64,000 nt of DNA from Streptomyces violaceoruber (GTDB lineage Bacteria; Actinomycetota; Actinomycetes; Streptomycetales; Streptomycetaceae), in assembly GCA_000720805.1 (NCBI GenBank), contig JODI01000011.1, forward strand, positions 1 to 64,000, written 5' to 3'. The translations under genes were made by a program, and so were the position numbers. The notes beneath the pieces were generated by a model. That model did no database searches and was not told the DNA's origin. It saw nothing but the letters and a program-made list of their open reading frames with translations. Shown in pieces: positions 8,770 through 17,153 of the stretch (the stretch's first letter is position 1; the number at the start of each line of letters is the position of its first letter).

Positions 8770-10140
8770 TCACATGCGTTCGAAGGAGCGGCGCAGCTCC
8801 CAGTCGGTCACCGCGGCGTCGAAGGCGTCCAGCTCGACGCGGGCCATGTTGCGGTAGTGCGCGACGACCTCGTCGCCGAAGGCGGCCTTGGCGATCGGGC
8901 TGTTCTCCCAGAGCTCGGCGGCCTCGCGGAGCGTGGAGGGGACGTGCGCGTAGTCGGCGGTGTAGGCGTTGCCCGTACAGGCGTCGGGGAGTTCCAGCTT
9001 CTGCTCGATGCCGTACAGGCCGGCCGCCACCAGCCCGGCCACCGCGAGGTGCGGGTTGACGTCGCCGCCGGGGAGCCGGTTCTCGAAGCGCAGGGAACGG
9101 CCGTGGCCGACCACCCGGAGGGCGCAGGTGCGGTTGTCGTAGCCCCACGCGACGGCGGTCGGGGCGAAGGAGCCCGGCTGGAACCGCTTGTAGGAGTTGA
9201 TGTTGGGGGCGTACAGGAGCGAGAAGTCCCTCAGCGCGGCCAGCTGCCCGGCGAGGAAGTGGCGCATGACGTCGGACATGCCGCCCTCGTCCTCGGAGGA
9301 GCCCGCCATGGCGTTGTCGCCGGCCGAGTCGGTGAGCGAGAGGTGGATGTGGCAGGAGTTGCCCTCGCGCTCGTTGTACTTGGCCATGAAGGTGAGCGAG
9401 ACGCCCTCCTGGGAGGCGATCTCCTTGGCGCCGGTCTTGTAGACGGCGTGCTGGTCGCAGGTGACCAGGGCCTCGTCGTAGCGGAAGACGATCTCGTGCT
9501 GGCCGGGGTTGCACTCGCCCTTGGCGGACTCGACGGTGAGGCCGGCGGCGGCCATGTCGTTGCGGATGCGGCGCAGCAGGGGCTCGACGCGGCCGGTCCC
9601 GAGCACCGAGTAGTCGACGTTGTACTGGTTGACCGGGGTCAGGCCGCGGTAGTCGGCGTCCCATGCCTGCTCGTAGGTGTCCTTGAAGACGATGAACTCC
9701 AGCTCCGTGCCGACCTGGGCGGTGAAGCCGTGCTCGGCGAGGCGTTCCAGCTGGCGGCGCAGGATCTGGCGGGGGGCGGCGACGACCGGGGAGCCGTCGT
9801 TCCAGGCGAGGTCGGCGATGAGCATGGCCGTGCCGGCGTTCCAGGGGACGCGGCGCAGGGTGGACAGGTCCGGGTGCATGGCGAAGTCGCCGTAGCCCCG
9901 GTCCCAGGAGGACATGGCGTACCCGTCGACGGTGTTCATCTCGGTGTCGACGGCGAGGAGGTAGTTGCAGCCCTCGGTGCCGTGGTGGAGGACCTCGTCG
10001 AGGAAGAAACGGGCGGCGAACCGCTTGCCCTGCAGCCGCCCTTGCATGTCGGGGAAGGCCAGGACGACAGTGTCGATCTCACCGCCGGCGACGAGGGTGT
10101 GCAGCTCCTCGACGCTCAGCGGGGGTGTGCGGTCTGCCAC
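8770..10140 (-). CDS. glnA4: Glutamine synthetase-like gamma-glutamyl amine ligase (GlnA4 type)
   Basis: 456 aa with the class I glutamine-synthetase layout: an N-terminal beta-grasp domain, the metal-binding ELEFIVF, the NPGQHEIVF segment and the late FENRLPGGDVNPH substrate/ATP region. The typical adenylylation-site Tyr motif of housekeeping GlnA is not apparent. Gene content and order match, from memory, the S. coelicolor region of GlnA4, described as a gamma-glutamylethanolamide synthetase. The neighbouring ALDH, SDR, FadR-type regulator and class I amidotransferase support a gamma-glutamylation pathway for a small amine. The exact amine is inference. Confidence 0.85.
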   Translation of the reverse strand: MADRTPPLSVEELHTLVAGGEIDTVVLAFPDMQGRLQGKRFAARFFLDEVLHHGTEGCNYLLAVDTEMNTVDGYAMSSWDRGYGDFAMHPDLSTLRRVPWNAGTAMLIADLAWNDGSPVVAAPRQILRRQLERLAEHGFTAQVGTELEFIVFKDTYEQAWDADYRGLTPVNQYNVDYSVLGTGRVEPLLRRIRNDMAAAGLTVESAKGECNPGQHEIVFRYDEALVTCDQHAVYKTGAKEIASQEGVSLTFMAKYNEREGNSCHIHLSLTDSAGDNAMAGSSEDEGGMSDVMRHFLAGQLAALRDFSLLYAPNINSYKRFQPGSFAPTAVAWGYDNRTCALRVVGHGRSLRFENRLPGGDVNPHLAVAGLVAAGLYGIEQKLELPDACTGNAYTADYAHVPSTLREAAELWENSPIAKAAFGDEVVAHYRNMARVELDAFDAAVTDWELRRSFERM

Positions 10141-10190
10141 GGAACGCTCCTTCGGCTTCTTCGCGCTTTTTCGGCCGGGCCGGAAGCCAT

Positions 10191-10210
10191 AAGGTATTGC
10201 GGAGAACCTT
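10191..10210. promoter_or_regulatory. Inverted repeat in the glnA4-fadR intergenic region
   Basis: AAGGT at 10191-10195 and ACCTT at 10206-10210 are inverted across 10 bp, in the 94-bp gap between the divergent ligase and regulator genes. A related AAAGGTATGACAGG lies near 10988, ahead of the amidotransferase gene. A binding site for the adjacent FadR-type regulator is a guess from position and partial recurrence. Confidence 0.3.
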
Positions 10211-10234
10211 TGCTTGGGAAGGGGGCGCGGCCAT

Positions 10235-10969
10235 ATGTCGCTGCAGGCTCACGGCGGCCCGGACGACCCGTTGACGCCCGTGCTGCGGGCGGTGCGGGCG
10301 GGCAACGGCTTCGAGGAGGCCCTGGAGCAGATCCTCCAGGTGGTCCGGCTCGGCCTGGTGCCGGGCGGCGAACGGCTGCCCGCCGAGCGGGAGCTGGCGG
10401 AGCGGCTGGGGATCAGCCGGGTGACCCTGCGCGAGGTGCTGAAGGTGCTCCAGGACCAGGGGCTGGTCGAGTCGCGGCGCGGCCGGTACGGCGGAACGTT
10501 TGTCCTGCCGCGTGCCGACGCCCGCGGCGAGGACGAGCTGCGGCGGCGGATCGCCGCGGTCGACATCGAGGACGTCCTGCGTTTCCGGGAGGTGCTGGAG
10601 GTGGGCGCGGCGGGCCTGTGCGCCACGCACGGGCTCTCGGCGGACCAGGCACACCGGCTGCGCGAGGCGCTGGCCGCGACGCAGGACGCCCCGCTGACCG
10701 AGTACCGGCGCCTGGACACCCTGCTCCACCTCACCCTCGCCGAGCTGTGCGGCTCACCCACGCTGACCGCGCGGTACGCGGCCGTACGGGCCTCGGTGAA
10801 CGACCTCCTGGACTGCATCCCGCTCCTGGTGCGCAACCTGGAGCACTCCCAGCGCCAGCACACCGCGCTGGTCGAGGCGGTCCTCGACGGGGACGCGGAC
10901 GGGGCGCGGGAGATGATGCGGGAGCACTGCGCGGGGACGGCGGCGCTGCTGCGGGGGTTCCTGGCCTGA
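10235..10969 (+). CDS. FadR/GntR-family transcriptional regulator
   Basis: 244 aa. The N-terminal winged helix-turn-helix spans about 25-95 (PAERELAERLGISRVTLREVL, read through to GRYGGTFV), and a C-terminal FCD-type all-helical ligand domain contains the expected His/Asp-rich positions (TLLHLTLAELCG). The ATG at 10235 is preferred over an in-frame TTG at 10214 because the winged helix begins soon after it and a purine-rich site precedes it. Divergent from the gamma-glutamyl ligase gene and 72 bp ahead of the amidotransferase, it is the likely local regulator. Confidence 0.88.
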   Translation: MSLQAHGGPDDPLTPVLRAVRAGNGFEEALEQILQVVRLGLVPGGERLPAERELAERLGISRVTLREVLKVLQDQGLVESRRGRYGGTFVLPRADARGEDELRRRIAAVDIEDVLRFREVLEVGAAGLCATHGLSADQAHRLREALAATQDAPLTEYRRLDTLLHLTLAELCGSPTLTARYAAVRASVNDLLDCIPLLVRNLEHSQRQHTALVEAVLDGDADGAREMMREHCAGTAALLRGFLA

Positions 10970-11041
10970 GCCGACACCCACGGGTCGAAAAGGTATGACA
11001 GGAGTCCATTGAGTGCAGTCCATCGAGGGGTCGGAGGGTAC

Positions 11042-11731
11042 ATGTCGGGCAGGCCGCTGATCGGTATCAGTACGTATCTGGAGGCCGGGGCGCGCTGGGG
11101 CTTCTGGGAGCTGGAGACGGCGCTGCTGCCCGCCGGGTACCCGCGGCTCGTACAGCGCGCGGGCGGGCTGGCCGCGATGCTCCCGCCGGACGCCGCGGAG
11201 CACGCCGCGGCGACCGTCGCCCGCCTGGACGGCCTGGTGATCGCGGGCGGCCCCGACGTCGAACCGGCCCGCTACGGCGCCGAGCGCGCCCCCCGCACCG
11301 GACCGCCCGCCCCCGCCCGGGACGCCTGGGAACTCGCGCTGATCGACGCGGCCCTCGCCGCACGGCTCCCGCTGCTGGGCATCTGCCGGGGCATGCAGCT
11401 GCTGAACGTCGCCCTGGGCGGCACGCTCGTGCAGCACATCGACGGGCACGCCGAGGTGCCCGGGGTCTTCGGGCGGCACCCGGTCAAGCCCGTGCCGAGC
11501 ACGTCGTACGGCGAGGTCGTCCCGGAGGAGACCTCGGTGCCCACCTTCCACCACCAGTCGGTCGACCGCCTCGGCACGGGCCTGATCGCCTCGGCGTACG
11601 CGGCGGACGGGACCGTGGAGGCGGTCGAGCTGCCCGGCCCGCACTGGGTGCTGGGCGTGCAGTGGCATCCCGAGATGGGCGAGGACGTACGGGTGATGGG
11701 GGCACTGGTGGAGGCTGCGTCAGGTCGCTGA
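11042..11731 (+). CDS. Class I glutamine amidotransferase-like gamma-glutamyl hydrolase
   Basis: 229 aa of the peptidase C26/PuuD type. It has the nucleophile elbow LLGICRGMQ (Cys about 115), the VIAGGPDVEP loop and the GVQWHPE motif with the catalytic His and Glu. GGAGGG lies five bases before the ATG at 11042, which fixes the start. In polyamine or ethanolamine breakdown such enzymes release the amine-derived acid from its gamma-glutamyl conjugate, completing the pathway begun by the GlnA4-type ligase. It converges on the LysR gene seven bases later. Confidence 0.87.
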   Translation: MSGRPLIGISTYLEAGARWGFWELETALLPAGYPRLVQRAGGLAAMLPPDAAEHAAATVARLDGLVIAGGPDVEPARYGAERAPRTGPPAPARDAWELALIDAALAARLPLLGICRGMQLLNVALGGTLVQHIDGHAEVPGVFGRHPVKPVPSTSYGEVVPEETSVPTFHHQSVDRLGTGLIASAYAADGTVEAVELPGPHWVLGVQWHPEMGEDVRVMGALVEAASGR

Positions 11732-11738
11732 CGGCCGC

Positions 11739-12674
11739 CTACCCGCGCGTCAGCGACAGCAGCTCCCGGGCCGGTCCCACCGGTCGGTGCCCGGTGGGCC
11801 ACACCGCCCTCAGGTCCCGCGCCAGCGAAACCCCGTCCACCGGCACGCTCACCAGCCGCCGCATCGCCAGCTCCTCCCGCACCGCCAGTTCGCTGAGCAC
11901 GGCCGGCCCCGCCCCGCTCACCGCCGCCGCCTTCACCGCCGTGGTGGACGACAGCTCGATCAGGGGCCGCGCCAGGCCACCCAGGGCCGTGTCGAGGACC
12001 TGACGCGTGCCCGAGCCCTTCTCGCGCAGGATCAGCGGTGTCGCGGCCAGTTCGGAGGCCCCCAGCGGACGGCGACGCCGCGCCCACGGATGTCCCGGCG
12101 CCGTCACCACGATCAGACGGTCATGGGCGATCACCACGGAGTCCAGCCCGGTGGGGACGCTGAGCCCCTCCACGAACCCGAGGTCCGCCTCGTCCGACAG
12201 CAGCCGCTCCGCCACCGCCGCCGAGTTGCCCGCCAGCAGCGACACCGCCGTGTCCGGCCGCTGGGCGCGCAGCGCGAGCAGCCAGCCCGGCAGCAGGTAC
12301 TCGGCGATGGTCATGCTCGCCGCCACCCGGAGCCGGGAGTCACGGCGGTCCCGCAGGGCCTGCGCCCCCACGTCGAAAGCCTCGGCCGCCTCCACGATCC
12401 GCCGGGCCCAGTCGGTGACCAGCGCCCCGGCGTCGGTGAGCCGGGAGCCGCGGGGCGAGCGGTCCACCAGGGCCACCCCCAGCTGACGCTCCATGGAGCG
12501 GACCCGGCTGCTCGCGGCGGGCTGGGTGATCCCCAGCTCGCGCGCCGCCTGGCCCAGACTTCCGAGCCGCGCCACCGCCAGCAGCAGCTCCAGCGCCCCG
12601 AGATCGGGCACCCGGTGCGCCAGCGAGCCGCTCACCTCGAACCGGGAGGTGTCCCGTTCCCCATCGCCGCTCAT
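11739..12674 (-). CDS. LysR-family transcriptional regulator
   Basis: 311 aa. A LysR helix-turn-helix occupies roughly residues 25-85 (GALELLLAVARLGSLGQAA, then GITQPAASSRV and RGSRLTDAG), followed by a periplasmic-binding-protein-like effector domain of about 210 residues. An N-terminal extension of about 20 residues precedes the DNA-binding domain, so translation may begin further in. It is not divergent from a candidate target: a metal-receptor gene in the same direction lies upstream. The target is therefore not apparent. Confidence 0.88.
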   Translation of the reverse strand: MSGDGERDTSRFEVSGSLAHRVPDLGALELLLAVARLGSLGQAARELGITQPAASSRVRSMERQLGVALVDRSPRGSRLTDAGALVTDWARRIVEAAEAFDVGAQALRDRRDSRLRVAASMTIAEYLLPGWLLALRAQRPDTAVSLLAGNSAAVAERLLSDEADLGFVEGLSVPTGLDSVVIAHDRLIVVTAPGHPWARRRRPLGASELAATPLILREKGSGTRQVLDTALGGLARPLIELSSTTAVKAAAVSGAGPAVLSELAVREELAMRRLVSVPVDGVSLARDLRAVWPTGHRPVGPARELLSLTRG

Positions 12675-12748
12675 AAGGACAGCTTATGCCCCCACAGGGA
12701 CAAACTCCCTGGTCGCGGCGGACCACCGACGAGACCGTGGACACATGC

Positions 12749-13522
12749 TCACCGCAGCCCGGCCGACCCCGCTCCTTCCCCGTCCGACCGCCCGCCGCCC
12801 GCGCGCCGCCGCCGTCCGTCACCTCGCAGCGCCTCGCCGAGCAGCCGTGGCGCCTCGGCCAGCGAGGGCCCGTACCACGTCAGGTGCCGTCCGCTGACCA
12901 GCGCGCAGGGCAGGCCGGGGAAGGCCTCCGGACCGTCGTCGGCGGTGAAGCGGTAGGGCTCGTCCGGGAGGACCACCACGTCCGGGGCGGCGGCCCGCAG
13001 TTCCTCGACGGGGATGCGCGGATACCGCTCGGCGTGCCCCGCGTACAGGTGGTCGACGCCGAGACGGGCCAGGACGTCGCCCGCGAAGGTGTCCCGGCCC
13101 AGGACCATCCACGGCCGGCGCCAGATCGGTACGACCGCTGTCGTACGGCCCTCCGGCGGCCGCAGCGCCGACCAGGCCTCCTCGGCCTCGTCCAGCCAGC
13201 GCGGGCGGGTCCTCGCCCCACAGGCGTGCAGCACGCGCTCGAGTTCCCGGAATGCCTGCGGGACGTCGCGCACTTCCGTCACCAGCACCTCGACGCCCGC
13301 CTCGCGCAGGGCCGCGAGGTCGGGGGCCCGGTTCTCCTCCTCGTTGGCGATCACCAGGTCCGGGGCGAGGGCGACGATCCGGTCGACCTGGGGGTTCTTG
13401 GTGCCGCCGACGCGCAGGACGTCGAGGTCCGCCGGATGCGTGCACCAGTCCGTGGCGCCGACCAGGGTGCCCGTGCCGGCCACGGCTTCCGTGAGGGACG
13501 GCACCAGAGAGACGACTCGCAC
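12749..13522 (-). CDS. Helical-backbone metal receptor (cobalamin/iron-binding-like protein)
   Basis: 257 aa. The opening RVVSLVPSLTEAV and later APDLVIANEEENR and PDVVVLPDEPY are the signatures of the BtuF/FhuD-like fold, with two lobes joined by a long helix. It has no signal peptide or lipobox, unlike a classical transporter binding protein, so it is predicted to be cytoplasmic. No permease or ATPase gene is adjacent. The GTG start at 13522 shares one base with the stop codon of the XRE-cupin gene, indicating coupling to that regulator. The ligand is unknown. Confidence 0.75.
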   Translation of the reverse strand: MRVVSLVPSLTEAVAGTGTLVGATDWCTHPADLDVLRVGGTKNPQVDRIVALAPDLVIANEEENRAPDLAALREAGVEVLVTEVRDVPQAFRELERVLHACGARTRPRWLDEAEEAWSALRPPEGRTTAVVPIWRRPWMVLGRDTFAGDVLARLGVDHLYAGHAERYPRIPVEELRAAAPDVVVLPDEPYRFTADDGPEAFPGLPCALVSGRHLTWYGPSLAEAPRLLGEALRGDGRRRRAGGGRSDGEGAGSAGLR

Positions 13523-14085
13523 TACCGCTGCCGGTCCTGGACGGCCTCGACGTGTTCGGCCACGGCGACGACGATCACTCTGGTGTCGCCCACCGTGGCC
13601 CGCCAGCGGTGGCGCACGCCGCCGGTGAGGTACAGGGTGTCCCCGCGGCCCAGCCGGTAGGCGCGGCCCTCCGCCTCGATCTCCACGGCGCCGTCGGCGA
13701 CGTACATCAACTGGTCGTTGCGGTACTGGAATTCACGGCCCGCGTCGTGGTCACCGGTGAACTCCGAGGCGTGCATCTGGTGGTGACCGCGCACCAGGGA
13801 CCGCACCTGGGGCGCGAGCAGCGGCTCGTCCTCGGCGCGGACCACGTCGACACTGCACGCGGGGTCGGCGGCGGCGAGGAGTTCCACGGCGGTGGTGCGC
13901 AGGGCGTCGGCGACCTTCTCCAGGGAGCTCTGGCTGGGGCGCGCGCGTTCGTTCTCGATCTGGCTGAGGAAGGGGACCGACAGGCCGCTGCGTTCGGCCA
14001 CGACGGCGAGGGTGAGCTCCAGGGCACGGCGGCGGCGCCGCACGGCCGCGCCCACCCGAAGGGGCTGTTCTTTGTGGTCGCCCAT
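13522..14085 (-). CDS. XRE-family regulator with cupin domain
   Basis: 187 aa. A helix-turn-helix of the Cro/CI type spans about 10-65 (LTLAVVAERSGLSVPFLSQIENERARPS) and a cupin domain covers about 105-175 (QYRNDQLMYVADGAVEIEAEG and GGVRHRWR). Such two-domain regulators usually sense a small ligand and control amino-acid or amine genes. It shares one base with the metal-receptor gene downstream, so that gene is a likely member of its operon. Confidence 0.87.
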   Translation of the reverse strand: MGDHKEQPLRVGAAVRRRRRALELTLAVVAERSGLSVPFLSQIENERARPSQSSLEKVADALRTTAVELLAAADPACSVDVVRAEDEPLLAPQVRSLVRGHHQMHASEFTGDHDAGREFQYRNDQLMYVADGAVEIEAEGRAYRLGRGDTLYLTGGVRHRWRATVGDTRVIVVAVAEHVEAVQDRQR

Positions 14086-14462
14086 CGCTCCGGCTCCCTC
14101 CTTCGCTCGTCGGTCCGCTGTTGTTAGCTCTCCGCTGTCCGTGTGCCCGCTTTGGGGCCCACCGCTCCTGAGGAGTTGTCTGCACCCTACGCATGTTCGG
14201 CAAACCGTTTCATGCGGCCCTCACATCAAGGGCCCCCCGCATGCGGTCGGACCTCACAGTTCGCGCCAGCGGATCGGCCCCGGAACCGCTGGACCGAGCT
14301 CAGCACGGACGCCTTCGCCACCGGCGCGCGGGCGTCCGTCCACCGGCTGCTCATGCGCCACCGTGAAGCTCGGGCGGGTGCGTAGCTGTATGTGGTTGGC
14401 CGGATCCTTTCCGTGGGAGAGCGGCGGGAGGGACCGCGACAGGGACATGAGCCGGGACATGA
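14086..14462. other. Gap of 377 bp with an inverted repeat and no supported gene
   Basis: No reading frame here resembles a known family. A small hairpin lies at 14211-14243: CATGC pairs with GCATG, and GGCCCT pairs with AGGGCC around a 7-nt loop, with a 4-nt bulge. The region must hold the promoter of the XRE-cupin gene, which starts at 14085 on the minus strand. Confidence 0.5.
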
Positions 14463-14521
14463 CCCGAGGGGCGGGCCTCACCACACGCTGTCAGGACGCG
14501 TGGGGAGGCCCGCCCCTCGGG
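14463..14521 (-). terminator. Strong hairpin terminator after the betaine transporter genes
   Basis: The arms 14463-14479 and 14505-14521 pair perfectly over 17 bp, and CACGC/GCGTG can extend the stem inside the loop. It begins 17 bp after the stop of the minus-strand permease/binding-protein gene. No U-run follows, as is common for Streptomyces terminators. Confidence 0.8.
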
Positions 14522-14537
14522 CGAACGGGAACGGCGG

Positions 14538-17153
14538 CTACTGCGGGGTCATCCGCTCGACCATGTCCGGGTGTTCCTTCAGCCAGGCGGCGACGGCTTC
14601 CTCCTCCTGGCCCTGGCCGCGCTGGTTGATCTCGGCCTCCAGGCTGCCGAGCTCGGCCTCGCTCATCTTGAAGTTCTTGATCCACTTGGTGAGCTGCGGG
14701 TACTGCTCGGGGAACTTCTTGTTGGAGATCGTGCGGATGGTGTTGCCCTCGCCGAAGAGCTTCTTGTCATCCTTCAGCTTGGTCAGGCCGTACTGGCTGT
14801 ACGCCCAGTGCGGCGACCACAGGACGACCGCGACGGGCTCCTTCTTGGCGTACGCCCGCTTGAGTTCGGCGAGCATCGCCGGCGTGGAGCCGTCGACGAC
14901 CTCGTACTCCTTGTCCAGGCCGTACCCGGGCAGGACCTTCGTCTTGAGCAGGTTCATCTCGCCGGTGCCCGGCTCGATGCCGATGATCTTCCCGTCGAAG
15001 AGGCCGGCCTTGCCCTTGAGGTCCTCGTAGGACTTCACGCCCTTGACGTACGACGGCACCGCGACCTCCAGCGAGGTCGGCTGGTACCAGGTGCCGAGGT
15101 CGGCGAGTCTGTCCTTGCTCTGGTCCCAGTAGTTCTTCTGCGCGTACGGCAGCCAGGCGTCGAAGTTGAGGTCCAGGTCGCCGGAGGCCAGACCGGTGTA
15201 GACCGGGCCGACGTCCATCTGCTTGAGGTTGAGCTTGTAGCCGCGCCGCTCCAGGACGTTCTTCCAGAGGTAGGTGACGGCGATGTCCTCGTCCCAGGGG
15301 AACCAGGCCACGTCGATCGGGTTCTTGGCCTCGGCGGGGGTCGCGCCGGAGCCGCCCGCGACCGGGGCCAGCTTGTCGACGACGCCCGGGTTCTGCTTCA
15401 GCCAGGCGCGCACCGCCTCCTGCTGCTTCCCCTCACCCGCCTTGTTGATCTCGGCTTCCAGACTGGTGAGCTGCTTCTCGTCCATCTTGAAGTTCTTCAG
15501 CCACTCGCCGACGACCGGGTTGTCGGCCGCGAAACCCTTGCGGGCGATGGTGTGCACCCCGTCGCCCTTGCCCCAGGCGCCCTTGGGGTCCTTCAGCTTC
15601 TTCAGGTCGTAGTCGCTGTACGCCCAGTGCGGCGACCAGAGCGTGACGACGATCGGTTCCTTCTTGCTGTACGCCCGCTTGAGCTCGGCCAGCATCGCCG
15701 GCGTGGAGCTGTCGACGACCTTGTACTCCTTGTCGAGGCCGTACTCCTTGAGGACCTTGGTCTTCAGCAGGCTCATCATGCCGGCGCTGGGCTCGATGCC
15801 GGTGATCTTCCCGCCGAAGGTGGCGGCCTTGCCCTTGAGGTCGGCCAGCGAGTCGACGCCCTTCATGTACGAGGGCACGCTCAGCTCCAGGGAGGTCTGG
15901 CCGTACCAGGCGCCCAGGTCGTCGAGCTTGCTGCCGTACTTCTTCCAGTACTGCTCGTGCGTGGTCGGCAGCCAGGCGTCGGTCTGGAAGTCGACGCTGC
16001 CCTGCGCCAGGGAGGTGTAGAGCGGACCGGCCTCGAACTGCTGGGTGTTCACCTGGTAGCCGCGCTGTTCGAGGATCTCCTTCCACAGGAAGGTGGAGGC
16101 GACGCCCTCGTCCCAGGGGATGTAGCCGATGTTGATCTTCTTGCCCTGGCCGATGTCCTTGCCGTCGGCGACGGCGGAGCCGCCCGAGGTGCCACCGAAC
16201 ATGCCCATGCCGCCCGCCACGAGGGCGAGGACCACGACGCCGATCACGGCGATCTGCGGGCGGGGCCGGTACGACCAGACCTTCAGGCCCTGCGCGGCCC
16301 GCACCCGGGCGGCGGCGCGGCGGCCCAGTGGGGAGACCTGGGTGCCCAGGGCGCTGGTCATGCGGTCGAGGTAGATCGCGAGGATCACGATGGCGACACC
16401 GGCCTCGGAGCCGAGCCCCACGTTGAGCTGGCCGATGGCCTGGTTGACGTCGCCGCCGAGGCCGCCGGTGCCGACCATGCCGGCGATCGCGGCCATCGAC
16501 AGACCGAGCATGATGACCTGGTTGACGCCCGCCATCACGGTGGGCAGCGCCAGCGGGAGCTGGACCCGCAGCAGGACGTCGCGGGGCGCGGTGCCGAACG
16601 CGTCGGCCGCTTCCACCAGTTCCTTGTCCACCTGGCGGATGCCGAGCTCGGTCATGCGCACGCCGGGGGCGAGCGCGAAGATCAGGGTGGCGACGATGCC
16701 CGCGGAGGCGCCGGTGCCGAAGAACAGGATCGCCGGGATGAGGTAGATCATCGCGGGCAGCGTCTGCATGAAGTCCAGGACCGGCCGGACCAGTCCGCTG
16801 ACCCGGTCGGAGCGCGCCGCCCAGATGCCCACCGGTACGGAGATCACCAGCGCGATGATCGTGGCGACGAGGACGAGCGAGAGGGTCACCATCGCGTCGT
16901 CCCACAGTTCGAGGGAGTCGATGAAGGCGAAGCCCACGAAGGTGAGGACACCGGCCAGGGTGCCGCGCAGCCAGAACGCGAGCACCGCGAAGATGCCCGC
17001 GAGCAGCAGCGGTTCGGGCGCCTGGAGGACGGCGTTGATCCCGTCGTAGGTGCCGGTGAAGACGGTCTTGAGGAAGTCGAAGAGCCAGGCCATGTGGCCG
17101 AGCAGCCAGTCGACGGCGTCGTTGACCCAGTCGCCGAGCGGAATCCTAGGCAC
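14538..17153 (-). CDS. Glycine betaine/proline ABC transporter permease fused to two substrate-binding domains
   Basis: 871 aa in three parts. Residues 1-280 are an OpuAB/ProW-type permease with the ATPase-contacting loop ELVEAADAFGTAP (about 178-190). A further membrane helix (about 300-320) tethers the rest outside. Two OpuAC/ProX-like binding domains follow, about 338-605 and 612-871. They are clearly duplicates: both carry the IGYIPWDE/VAWFPWDE start, a DAWLP motif, STPAMLAELKRAY and LWSPHWAYS, with the Trp-rich positions used to cage quaternary amines. The gene overlaps the ATPase gene by 8 bp. Fusion of permease and binding protein is known in this family; a tandem pair is less usual. 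Confidence 0.92.
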   Translation of the reverse strand: MPRIPLGDWVNDAVDWLLGHMAWLFDFLKTVFTGTYDGINAVLQAPEPLLLAGIFAVLAFWLRGTLAGVLTFVGFAFIDSLELWDDAMVTLSLVLVATIIALVISVPVGIWAARSDRVSGLVRPVLDFMQTLPAMIYLIPAILFFGTGASAGIVATLIFALAPGVRMTELGIRQVDKELVEAADAFGTAPRDVLLRVQLPLALPTVMAGVNQVIMLGLSMAAIAGMVGTGGLGGDVNQAIGQLNVGLGSEAGVAIVILAIYLDRMTSALGTQVSPLGRRAAARVRAAQGLKVWSYRPRPQIAVIGVVVLALVAGGMGMFGGTSGGSAVADGKDIGQGKKINIGYIPWDEGVASTFLWKEILEQRGYQVNTQQFEAGPLYTSLAQGSVDFQTDAWLPTTHEQYWKKYGSKLDDLGAWYGQTSLELSVPSYMKGVDSLADLKGKAATFGGKITGIEPSAGMMSLLKTKVLKEYGLDKEYKVVDSSTPAMLAELKRAYSKKEPIVVTLWSPHWAYSDYDLKKLKDPKGAWGKGDGVHTIARKGFAADNPVVGEWLKNFKMDEKQLTSLEAEINKAGEGKQQEAVRAWLKQNPGVVDKLAPVAGGSGATPAEAKNPIDVAWFPWDEDIAVTYLWKNVLERRGYKLNLKQMDVGPVYTGLASGDLDLNFDAWLPYAQKNYWDQSKDRLADLGTWYQPTSLEVAVPSYVKGVKSYEDLKGKAGLFDGKIIGIEPGTGEMNLLKTKVLPGYGLDKEYEVVDGSTPAMLAELKRAYAKKEPVAVVLWSPHWAYSQYGLTKLKDDKKLFGEGNTIRTISNKKFPEQYPQLTKWIKNFKMSEAELGSLEAEINQRGQGQEEEAVAAWLKEHPDMVERMTPQ

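Noticed and set aside
8620..10998. A 792-codon plus-strand frame opposite ALDH and GlnA4
   Set aside because: Shadow frame; the real genes on the other strand have full catalytic motifs.
14143..14385. 80-codon plus-strand frame in the gap after the XRE gene
   Set aside because: No ribosome site and no recognisable motif; its span includes a hairpin.
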